This document shows, piece by piece, positions 1-13,113 of a stretch of DNA of 64,000 nucleotides. Within the stretch, counting starts at the first letter, position 1. Every line of letters starts with the position of its first letter. The DNA is from Novosphingobium piscinae (GTDB lineage Bacteria; Pseudomonadota; Alphaproteobacteria; Sphingomonadales; Sphingomonadaceae): NCBI RefSeq assembly GCF_014230355.1, contig NZ_JACLAX010000016.1, forward strand, positions 16,643 to 80,642, read 5' to 3'. Both the position numbers and the translations under genes were made by a program. The notes under the pieces are model-generated. The model searched no databases and had not been told where the DNA came from. It saw only the letters and a list, made by a program, of their open reading frames with translations.

Positions 1-2860
<2,860 letters not shown>

Positions 2861-2868
2861 AGATCGGC

Positions 2869-7038
<4,170 letters not shown>

Positions 7039-7271
7039 GGAGGAGTATCTCGCCTCTTCGCTCGGTGCCGGGGGAAGGGTCCGCCCGGCGAAAAATCGTG
7101 TCACGCGCGGCGGTGACCATGCCGACGCGAATCGGTCGGACGCGCCCCATCCCTCACGGGATCGGCTGTCCGAACCGGTTCGCATCACGCATGAAAGCCC
7201 GGTTTTCCGCTTCCTTCCTGGGTCGGCCCCCGCGCATGGGCCGCCTTGCTCGAAGCGTTGGGCGAGCGGCG

Positions 7272-7299
7272 CATATAGGCGAAGGGTGCGCGAAGTCAA
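7272..7299 (-). promoter_or_regulatory. Probable rpoB-rpoC promoter
   Basis: Reading the minus strand, TTGACT (7299-7294) is followed after 16 nt by TATATG (7277-7272), a close match to the housekeeping sigma consensus. It would give a leader of roughly 225 nt before the rpoB ATG. Apart from this promoter and leader I see nothing in 7039-7330. It explains how rpoBC is transcribed although separated from rplJL. Confidence 0.6.
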
Positions 7300-7334
7300 G
7301 GATTTGGGGGGTGGATCGGGGGTGGGCGGGCAGG

Positions 7335-7456
7335 GCGCGCGGCCTTCGACAAGCTCAGGCTGAGCGGGGTCTGGCGATGGGGCTGCATTGCCGCACACCC
7401 ACACTCAAGCCCGCACCTACACCCGCTCAGGCTGAGCCTGTCGAAGCCCACGCGCC
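7335..7456. repeat. Compound inverted repeat, left copy flanking the GIY-YIG gene
   Basis: The forward arm CTTCGACAAGCTCAGG begins at 7344 and runs into CTGAGCGGGGT. The inverted arm ACCCGCTCAGGCTGAG begins at 7421 and ends in CTGTCGAAG at 7446. Outside them GGCGCGCGG and CCACGCGCC extend the dyad. About 50 nt of spacer containing CGATGGGG and CACCTACAC lies between. The copy at 7773-7887 has the same layout and orientation. Confidence 0.85.
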
Positions 7457-7472
7457 AGCGCCTGCCCGAAAC

Positions 7473-7754
7473 TCAGCCGCGACATCGCGCCAGCTCGGAC
7501 ACCCGCGCCCAGTCTCCCTCCACCAGCGCCTGCTTTTTCGCCCTGCTCCAGCCCTTGAGCCTGCGCTCGGCGGCGAATGCGTCATCGCGGGTCTGGAAGG
7601 TGTCGGACCACAACAGGGTCACGGGCAGGCGTTTGGCCGTATAGCCGCCCAGCGCACCCGTGGCGTGCTGCGCCATCCGCCTTTCCAAATCGTCGGTGTG
7701 GCCCACGTAGTAGCTGCCGTCGTTGCAGCGCAGGAGATAGGCGTAGAAGGCCAC
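7473..7754 (-). CDS. GIY-YIG family endonuclease (small, UPF0213-like)
   Basis: A 93-residue single-domain nuclease. The signature is Y4-A-Y6 followed by Y16-V-G18, with R25-R26 on the predicted helix and E63 in the conserved AERRLKGW stretch, so all expected active-site positions are present. The start is GTG at 7754, with only a weak AAGAA ribosome site. The gene sits almost exactly between two copies of the same compound inverted repeat, 16 bp from one and 18 bp from the other. That suggests gene and repeats form a unit. The family includes DNA-repair-like and homing nucleases, and the substrate here is unknown. Confidence 0.9.
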   Translation of the reverse strand: MAFYAYLLRCNDGSYYVGHTDDLERRMAQHATGALGGYTAKRLPVTLLWSDTFQTRDDAFAAERRLKGWSRAKKQALVEGDWARVSELARCRG

Positions 7755-7772
7755 GCGTTCTTGTCTAGCGTC

Positions 7773-7887
7773 GGCGCGTGGCCTTCGACAAGCTCAGGCT
7801 GAGCGGGGTTTGGTGATGGGGTGGAGGTTCCGTTCGGGCACCCACACCCACACCCGCTCAGGCTGAGCTTGTCGAAGCCCACGCGCC
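7773..7887. repeat. Compound inverted repeat, right copy flanking the GIY-YIG gene
   Basis: GGCGCGTGG (7773-7781) leads into CTTCGACAAGCTCAGG at 7783. The inverted partner runs from ACCCGCTCAGG at 7852 through CTTGTCGAAG (ending 7877) to CCACGCGCC (ending 7887). Arms of about 35 bp pair with few mismatches around a spacer containing GTGATGGGG and CACCCACACCCACA. Same orientation and layout as the copy at 7335-7456. Confidence 0.85.
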
Positions 7888-7913
7888 AACCCAGGCCCCG
7901 CGGGCCCATCCCC

Positions 7914-8372
7914 TCACTCCGGCGCCGGAAATCGCGTCTTGAAGTGAAAGGCCTTTGCGCTCGGGCCATAGCGGTCGAGCACCCACAGCTTGGCGAGCCC
8001 CTCCTCGATCGGTGGGCGGTGTCCGGCCGGGACCCACCACAGCGCATGGTAGGCGCCGTCGAACCGTTCGAAGTATTCGCGCCGGCGGGCCATCTCGGGC
8101 GCGTGGGCGCTCTGGTAGACATAGGCGTGGAGCGAATCCGGGTCGGTCCAGACCGAGATGTTGACCAGCAGCAGCGGATCGGGCGCCGGCTGGATCGCGG
8201 TGGCGTTGCCCTCCTCGGTCTGCAGCCGCCAGACGAAGCCGGGCGAACGGTCGGCCAGGGCGTTGATCCGGGCGAGGGCCGCGAAGAACGGGGCGACGCG
8301 CGGATCGCCCTCGGGCGCGACCAGCCGGGCGATGTTGATCTGGGCAAGGTGCCAGCCTGTTGCGTCGGTCAT
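7914..8372 (-). CDS. DUF3291 domain-containing protein
   Basis: A 152-residue soluble protein. It begins MTDATGWHLAQINIARL and carries the pattern of DUF3291 proteins, a ferredoxin-like monooxygenase-type fold: an N-terminal strand, then PGFVWRLQTEEG, VNISVWTDPDSLHAYVY and HALWWVPAGHRPP. No signal peptide or membrane segment. The biochemical role of the family is not established. It stands alone between the GIY-YIG repeat unit and the divergent DUF2975 cassette, and the neighbours do not suggest a pathway. Confidence 0.8.
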   Translation of the reverse strand: MTDATGWHLAQINIARLVAPEGDPRVAPFFAALARINALADRSPGFVWRLQTEEGNATAIQPAPDPLLLVNISVWTDPDSLHAYVYQSAHAPEMARRREYFERFDGAYHALWWVPAGHRPPIEEGLAKLWVLDRYGPSAKAFHFKTRFPAPE

Positions 8373-8487
8373 CGTGGTCCGTCCTCCTCGTCCCGCAGGG
8401 GTGTCGACCCGCCCCGATCATGCCCGCAGCCCGGCGGGTCGGGCAAGGGGGGTGGGGAGGGGGGCAGGTGAGCCTGACCGTCCTTCG

Positions 8488-8559
8488 TATCGTTTTTCGA
8501 TATTATTGATTGACGATATGCCCGACTCGGTATATTGAATATCGATATTGAGCTTATCG
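8488..8559 (+). promoter_or_regulatory. Promoter with six TATCG/CGATA boxes upstream of the DUF2975-HTH cassette
   Basis: An AT-rich island in a GC-rich genome. TATCG/CGATA occurs at 8488, 8498, 8514, 8540, 8543 and 8555. Two pairs form dyads: TATCG-5 nt-CGATA (8488-8502) and the perfect palindrome AATATCGATATT (8538-8549). A candidate promoter, TTGACG (8510-8515) and TATATT (8531-8536, spacer 15), is interleaved with the boxes. The likely binder is the cassette's own HTH protein, which is inference. The rest of 8373-8487 shows nothing. Confidence 0.55.
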
Positions 8560-8570
8560 GAGAACAACCA

Positions 8571-8699
8571 ATGGCCGCCAACCGTGCCCCGCTCGCCGCG
8601 CTCCTGCTGGCCGTGCTTGTCGCCGTGCTGTGGAGCCCCCCGCTGACCATTCAGGTGCACGTCGTGCTGGGGGCCACCACGGCCCCCCACAGCGCCTGA
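8571..8699 (+). CDS. Small single-pass membrane protein (42 aa), unrecognised
   Basis: It starts at ATG 8571 behind GGAG at 8559-8562 and ends at TGA 8697. The peptide begins MAANRAPLAALLLAVLVAV and has one hydrophobic segment at about residues 7-21, followed by a short polar tail with VHVVLGATTAPHSA. I do not recognise it. Its good ribosome site, its position directly behind the box-rich promoter and the 24-bp spacing to DUF2975 suggest it is translated as the first gene of that cassette. Confidence 0.55.
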   Translation: MAANRAPLAALLLAVLVAVLWSPPLTIQVHVVLGATTAPHSA

Positions 8700-8723
8700 C
8701 CCATCCATTCCCAGGAGGAAAAC

Positions 8724-9245
8724 ATGTCTCTCAGACCCAAGGATCCGCTGCTGGCCGCGGCCCGCGTCGTGCTGATGATCGCGATGGCGACGATGGCCGT
8801 GGCCTGCGCCGCCATGGTGATTGCCGTCCCGGCCATCATCGTGTTCAAGACCGCCGTGCTCGCGGAACTGTCCAGCAAGGCCGTACCGGGCGAGGCGCTG
8901 TGGGCGCTGGTCCTGATCCTGCTGCTCGCCGCGCTCTGCACCGCGCTTGGCTTCCTGTTCTTCCGCCACATGTACCGCATCGTCGGCACGGTCGCCGATG
9001 GCGACCCGTTCATTCCCGCCAATGCCAGCCGGCTCAGCGCGATGGGCTGGATCGTCGTGGCGGTGAACGTGGCCGGCATCCCGCTCGTGTCCACCCTGCG
9101 CTGGCTGGAGAGCGTGAGCGAACACATGCACACCGAGGCCGGCAACGATGTCGATGGACTGCTCCTCGCCCTGGTCCTGTTCATCCTCGCCCGGGTGTTC
9201 CGCGAAGGCACCCGCCTGCGCGACGAAGTGGAAGGGACGGTGTGA
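8724..9245 (+). CDS. DUF2975 family integral membrane protein
   Basis: 173 residues with four predicted membrane helices, at about 10-40, 60-83, 105-125 and 145-160. The charged loop between helices 2 and 3 contains RHMYRIVGTVADGDPF, which is characteristic of DUF2975. A strong AGGAGG site precedes ATG 8724. DUF2975 genes are usually paired with a small Cro/CI-type HTH gene, and one follows here overlapping by one base (TGATG), so the two are translationally coupled. The function of the pair is not known; the membrane partner may hold or sense a signal for the regulator (inference). Confidence 0.85.
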   Translation: MSLRPKDPLLAAARVVLMIAMATMAVACAAMVIAVPAIIVFKTAVLAELSSKAVPGEALWALVLILLLAALCTALGFLFFRHMYRIVGTVADGDPFIPANASRLSAMGWIVVAVNVAGIPLVSTLRWLESVSEHMHTEAGNDVDGLLLALVLFILARVFREGTRLRDEVEGTV

Positions 9246-9472
9246 TGCCGGTGACCGTCAAGCTCGACGAGCTGCTCTACCAGCGCCGCATGACGCTGAC
9301 CGAACTGGCCGAACGGGTGGACATCACCCTGGCCAACCTCTCGATCCTCAAGACCGGCAAGGCCAAGGCGATCCGCTTCTCCACGCTCGAGGCGATCTGC
9401 CAGGTGCTCGAATGCCAGCCGGGCGACCTGCTGGGGTTCGAAGCCGAAGCCGAAGCCGAAGCCGAAGCCTGA
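9245..9472 (+). CDS. Small Cro/CI (YozG-like) HTH transcriptional regulator
   Basis: 75 residues, almost entirely one helix-turn-helix domain: LDELLYQRRMTLTELAERV, then ITLANLSILKTGKAKAIRFS and ICQVLECQPGDLL, typical of YozG-type partners of DUF2975. ATG 9245 overlaps the DUF2975 stop. The C-terminus is an (EA)5 tail encoded by about five tandem GAAGCC hexamers just before the stop, a simple repeat that can change length without a frameshift. It probably binds the TATCG boxes upstream of the cassette (inference). A strong terminator follows. Confidence 0.85.
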   Translation: MPVTVKLDELLYQRRMTLTELAERVDITLANLSILKTGKAKAIRFSTLEAICQVLECQPGDLLGFEAEAEAEAEA

Positions 9473-9491
9473 AGGCCGTCCTGTCCTACCG

Positions 9492-9527
9492 GCCGCGCGG
9501 ATGCCATGCTCCGCGCGGCTCTTTCTC
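9492..9527 (+). terminator. Intrinsic terminator after the DUF2975-HTH cassette
   Basis: A perfect 10-bp stem, GCCGCGCGGA (9492-9501) with TCCGCGCGGC (9510-9519), has an 8-nt loop and is followed by TCTTTCTC. It lies 20 bp behind the HTH stop codon. Confidence 0.85.
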
Positions 9528-9589
9528 ACTGTCAGGCAAACGCACTTGGGCGCGATCTTCGCGCGCGAACTTTACACTGCGCGCTCGTG

Positions 9590-9607
9590 TGAACTTCGCG
9601 AAGTTCA
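9590..9607. repeat. 18-bp perfect palindrome overlapping the stop of the methyltransferase gene
   Basis: TGAACTTCG followed by CGAAGTTCA is perfectly self-complementary. Its last three bases are the stop codon of the minus-strand methyltransferase gene. With no loop and no T-tract it is a poor terminator but a possible protein site or the tip of a dispersed repeat. Confidence 0.5.
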
Positions 9608-10237
9608 GAACAGGCCCGGGATCAGCCGCCAGCGCACGGTCTGCATGTAGGCGGCATAGTCGGCGTCCTGCGCCAGCAGCCGCTCTTCCGCCAGCAGGCG
9701 CAGGATCTGGGCCCACCAGCCGATCGCGTAGATGACGATGTTCATCGGGTGAAACATCAGGATCATCACCGCGAGATGGACCAGCGCATAGCCCGCGTAC
9801 ATCGGATGGCGCACGAAGCGGTAGGGGCCCGAGATCTTGACCCCGCGGTTGGCCGGGGCGACCCCGAACGAGCGGCGCAGCACCAGCTTGGCCCAGGCCT
9901 GGATCAGGTTGCCGGCCACGGCCAGGAAGACCCCCAGCGGGATCAGCGCGGGCACCAGGGCCACGCCCGGCAGGACCAGCAGCCCGGCGCAGGTCGCGGT
10001 CATCGCCAGCAGCCAGTCGCCCAGGTCCATCGAAAGCTTGTCGGTCGGGCGGCGGATCAGGGTGAAGACCGCGACGGCGGTTTCCGAGATCAGCAGCAGC
10101 GGCGCCCAGGGATTGCCCGAGAGCTCGACCCGCGAGGCCAGCACGATCCACAGCAGCACGATCGCCACCTGCTCGGCCCGGTCGAGCACGGCGGGGCGCA
10201 GCCAGGCGGGCGGCTTGCTCAGGGTGGTGGTGGTCAT
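9605..10237 (-). CDS. Isoprenylcysteine carboxyl methyltransferase (ICMT/PEMT) family membrane protein
   Basis: 210 residues with about five hydrophobic segments. The family signature is in the C-terminal third: GPYRFVRHPMYAGYALVHLA (cofactor-binding RHPMY) and EERLLAQDADYAAYMQTV. Bacterial members are membrane methyltransferases using S-adenosylmethionine, with mostly unknown acceptors (lipids or protein cysteines). It is encoded alone and divergent from rplJ, and shows no link to prenylation genes here. Confidence 0.8.
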   Translation of the reverse strand: MTTTTLSKPPAWLRPAVLDRAEQVAIVLLWIVLASRVELSGNPWAPLLLISETAVAVFTLIRRPTDKLSMDLGDWLLAMTATCAGLLVLPGVALVPALIPLGVFLAVAGNLIQAWAKLVLRRSFGVAPANRGVKISGPYRFVRHPMYAGYALVHLAVMILMFHPMNIVIYAIGWWAQILRLLAEERLLAQDADYAAYMQTVRWRLIPGLF

Positions 10238-10347
10238 TGCATGGAGCCCTCGTGACAGTGCCGTCCGGGGTGCCAGAACGCGGTTAACAAAGCGTTAGGT
10301 GGGCTGCCGGAGGGGCGGCCCGGTCCGGCCGGTCCGGAGCGCCTTCC

Positions 10348-10466
10348 TTGACTCGGCCCGCGCTTGCGCCTAACCGCCGCCCCGACCGAACGGGATTCGT
10401 CCCGCCGGTCATCCGTCCGAGACCGCTGGTGCGGGGGTTTGCCCCGCTTAATCTCCAGCCTAGACG
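10348..10466 (+). promoter_or_regulatory. Candidate rplJ-rplL promoters
   Basis: Two plausible sigma-70-type pairs lie upstream of rplJ: TTGACT (10348-10353) with TAACCG (10471-independent hexamer at 10371-10376) at 17 nt, and TTTGCC (10438-10443) with TAGACG (10461-10466) at 17 nt. Either gives a long leader, as expected for an autoregulated ribosomal-protein operon. Both -10 hexamers are weak matches, so the choice is uncertain. Confidence 0.4.
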
Positions 10467-10479
10467 GGGAAAAGAGTTT

Positions 10480-10657
10480 TACCGCCCGCGCCGTCAGGCG
10501 TGGTGCTTCGCGCGGCTCCCGCTTTCCGGGGCGTGCACCTCCTTCCCCTTCAACGGACTCGCCCGTGTCGCTCCGGCGGCACGGATCCCTGCTTTCGCAG
10601 GGACAAGCAACGTAGCCGGTCGCCCGTTCGCGGGCGGCCAATGTGAAGGAGTAAGGC
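10480..10657 (+). ncRNA. Candidate L10 leader (autoregulatory mRNA leader of rplJL)
   Basis: About 180 nt of transcribed leader separates the candidate promoters from the rplJ ATG. It contains several self-complementary stretches, among them CCCTGCTTTCGCAGGG near 10590 and CGCCCGTTCGCGGGCG near 10622, the latter ending just before the GAAGGAG ribosome site. L10-L12 binding to such a leader is the established control of this operon in bacteria. I infer the leader from position and structure potential, not from a matched consensus. The remainder of 10238-10347 shows no gene. Confidence 0.35.
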
Positions 10658-11170
10658 ATGGATCGTTCGCAGAAAGCCGAATCGGTCGCATCGCTGAACG
10701 CGACTTTCAACGAGGTCGGCGTGGTGGTGATCACCCGCAACCTCGGCATGACGGTGGCCCAGTCCACCGCCCTGCGCGGAAAGGTGCGCGAAGCGGGCGC
10801 GACCTACAAGGTTGCGAAGAACAGTCTTGCCAAGCTTGCCGCCAAGGACACGGCCTACGAGGGGATCATCGATCTGCTCACCGGCCCGACCGCGATCGCC
10901 TCGTCGGTGGATCCGGTCGCTGCCGCCAAGGCCGTGGTCGATTTCGCGAAGACCAACGACAAGATCGAAATCGTTGGTGGTTCGCTAGGATCGGTCGTCC
11001 TCAACGCTGACGGGATCAAGGCGCTCGCCACGATGCCGTCGCTGGACGAGATGCGCGCCAAGCTCATCGGCCTCGTTCAGGCTCCGGCCACGAAGATCGC
11101 CCAGCTCTCGACCGCTCCGGCGGCCAAGCTGGCCCGCGTCTTCCAGGCCTATGCCGACAAGGCTGCCTAA
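10658..11170 (+). CDS. rplJ: 50S ribosomal protein L10
   Basis: 170 residues forming the base of the ribosomal stalk. It begins [20 protein letters not shown], with the L10 pattern [11 protein letters not shown], then [15 protein letters not shown] and [10 protein letters not shown]. The alanine-rich C-terminal helix that carries the L7/L12 dimers ends [13 protein letters not shown]. The ribosome site GAAGGAG precedes the ATG. rplL follows after 63 bp. rplK and rplA are not upstream; a methyltransferase gene on the other strand is there instead. Confidence 0.97.
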   Translation: MDRSQKAESVASLNATFNEVGVVVITRNLGMTVAQSTALRGKVREAGATYKVAKNSLAKLAAKDTAYEGIIDLLTGPTAIASSVDPVAAAKAVVDFAKTNDKIEIVGGSLGSVVLNADGIKALATMPSLDEMRAKLIGLVQAPATKIAQLSTAPAAKLARVFQAYADKAA

Positions 11171-11233
11171 GACTGTTCGTACCCATTCCCGGAGGGGTTG
11201 CCCTTCCGGTCCATCAATCAGGAGTGAAGCATC

Positions 11234-11611
11234 ATGGCCGATATCGCCAAGCTTGTTGAAGAACTGTCGAAGCTGACCGTCCTCGAGGCGGCTGACCTTG
11301 CCAAGGCCCTCGAGGAAGCGTGGGGCGTCAGCGCCGCCGCTGCCGTCGCCGTGGCCGCGCCGGCCGGTGGTGGCGAAGCCGCCGCTGCCGTCGAGGAGCA
11401 GACCGAATTCGACGTCATCCTGACCGGCGACGGCGGGAAGAAGATCCAGGTCATCAAGGAGGTCCGCGCGATCACCAACCTGGGTCTGACCGAAGCCAAG
11501 ACCCTGGTCGAGAGCGCCCCGAAGGCGATCAAGGAAGGCGTCTCGAAGGCCGAGGCCGAAGAGATCAAGAAGAAGATCGAGGAAGCCGGCGGCACCGTCG
11601 ACATCAAGTAA
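11234..11611 (+). CDS. rplL: 50S ribosomal protein L7/L12
   Basis: 125 residues, standard length. The N-terminal dimerisation region is [19 protein letters not shown]. An Ala/Gly-rich hinge lies at about residues 35-55. The C-terminal factor-binding domain contains [20 protein letters not shown] and [24 protein letters not shown] precedes the ATG, and a strong terminator lies 30 bp behind the stop. Confidence 0.98.
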   Translation: MADIAKLVEELSKLTVLEAADLAKALEEAWGVSAAAAVAVAAPAGGGEAAAAVEEQTEFDVILTGDGGKKIQVIKEVRAITNLGLTEAKTLVESAPKAIKEGVSKAEAEEIKKKIEEAGGTVDIK

Positions 11612-11641
11612 GCCGTTCCGGGGTCATCCCGGACAGGCACG

Positions 11642-11670
11642 AAGGGCGGTCCCGTGGGGCCGCCCTTTTT
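11642..11670 (+). terminator. Intrinsic terminator of rplJ-rplL
   Basis: AAGGGCGG (11642-11649) pairs with CCGCCCTT (11660-11667) around a 10-nt loop, followed by a T-run to 11670. Confidence 0.85.
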
Positions 11671-11729
11671 CGTGGGCGGCGCAGCGCGTGCTTTCCAACC
11701 CCGGCGCGGGGGCCTATCGGCTGGCCGCG

Positions 11730-13109
11730 ATGGCCCGCTCTGCCCCCTCCCGTGCGCGCCGCGCCGAATTCGCCGCCACCCTGCGGCTCGCCGGCCCGCT
11801 GGCCGCGGCCAATGTGCTGCAGATGCTGGTCTATGCGATCGACGTGGTCTTCGTCGCCCGGCTCGGATCGGAACCGCTCGCCGCCGCCAGCCTCTCGACC
11901 GCGCTGTTCGGGCTGATCGCCTGGAGCTTCTCGGGCCTGACCGGTGCGGTGGCCCCGCTGATCTCGGCCGAGCTGGGGCGCCGCCGCCATGCCGTGCGCG
12001 AGATCCGCCGCAGCGTGCGCATGGCGCTGTGGCTGGCCATGGCCTGCGCGGCGGTGGGCATGCTGGTCTGCGCCGGGGGCGAGCGGCTGATGCTGGCGAC
12101 CGGGCAGGCCCCGCGGGTGAGCGCCCAGGCCGGCGCCTTCCTCGCGGTGCTGATGCTGGCGCTGCCGCCGATCATCGCCGGCAACGTGCTGCGCACCTTT
12201 GTCTCGGCGATGGGCCGCCCCTATTTCGCCACGGCCATCACGGCGCTGGCGATCGCGGTCAACACCCTCGGCAATCTGCTCTTCGTGTTCGGCTATGGCG
12301 GGGCCCCGGCGCTCGGACTGGTCGGTTCGGCGGTGTCGAGCGTGCTCACCGCGGTGGTCACCCTGCTCGCCTATGTCGTGGCGATCCGCCGCGACCGGCG
12401 TCTGCGCCGCTATCACCTGTTCGGGCGGCTGTGGCGGGCGGAGTGGTCGCGCCTGGCCGAGCTCCTGCGGATCGGCCTGCCGATCGCCGCGACGATCCTC
12501 GCCGAGGCCGGGCTGTTCAGCGGCGCGGCCTTCCTGATGGGGCGGATCGGCGAGGCGCAGCTGGCCGGGCACACCGTGGCGCTGCAGGTCGCGGCCTTCT
12601 GCTTCCAGATCCCCTTCGGCGTAGGCCAGGCCGCGACGATCCGGGTCGGCTACCATTTCGGGGCGGGCGACCGGGCCGGGGTGGCCCGCGCCGGCTGGGC
12701 CGCCCTGGCGATCGGAGTGGGGGTCATGGCCTGCACCGCCGGGACCATGTTGCTGGTCCCGCGCAGCCTCGTGGCGCTCTACGTCGACCTCGCCGATCCG
12801 GCCAACGCCGCGATGATCGGCTTCGCCACCCAGTTCATGCTGGTGGCCGCCGCCTTCCAGCTGTTCGACGGGATCCAGGCGGTGGCGGCCGGGGTGCTGC
12901 GCGGGTTGCAGAATACTAGCGTGCCGATGGTGATCGCCCTGTTCGCCTACTGGGTGCCGGGCGCGGCAGCGGCGATCGGACTGGGCCTGTTCACCCCGCT
13001 CGCCGGGCTGGGGGTGTGGCTGGGCCTGCTGATCTCGCTGGTGGTGGCCGCTACCCTGCTGCTGTGGCGCTGGGCCGCGCGCGAGCGGCTCGGGCTGGTC
13101 CCGGCCTGA
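11730..13109 (+). CDS. MATE family efflux transporter
   Basis: 459 residues with twelve predicted membrane helices in two related halves, e.g. FAATLRLAGPLAAANVLQML at the first helix and LAELLRIGLPIAATILAEAG at the start of the second half. This is the pattern of NorM-type Na+ or H+ driven multidrug exporters. ATG 11730 (MARSAPSRARR) is preferred. A GTG at 11688 in frame would add 14 residues but lies almost on the rplL terminator. It is convergent with the next gene, with only 4 bp between the stops. Substrate unknown. Confidence 0.9.
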   Translation: MARSAPSRARRAEFAATLRLAGPLAAANVLQMLVYAIDVVFVARLGSEPLAAASLSTALFGLIAWSFSGLTGAVAPLISAELGRRRHAVREIRRSVRMALWLAMACAAVGMLVCAGGERLMLATGQAPRVSAQAGAFLAVLMLALPPIIAGNVLRTFVSAMGRPYFATAITALAIAVNTLGNLLFVFGYGGAPALGLVGSAVSSVLTAVVTLLAYVVAIRRDRRLRRYHLFGRLWRAEWSRLAELLRIGLPIAATILAEAGLFSGAAFLMGRIGEAQLAGHTVALQVAAFCFQIPFGVGQAATIRVGYHFGAGDRAGVARAGWAALAIGVGVMACTAGTMLLVPRSLVALYVDLADPANAAMIGFATQFMLVAAAFQLFDGIQAVAAGVLRGLQNTSVPMVIALFAYWVPGAAAAIGLGLFTPLAGLGVWLGLLISLVVAATLLLWRWAARERLGLVPA

Positions 13110-13113
13110 CCGT

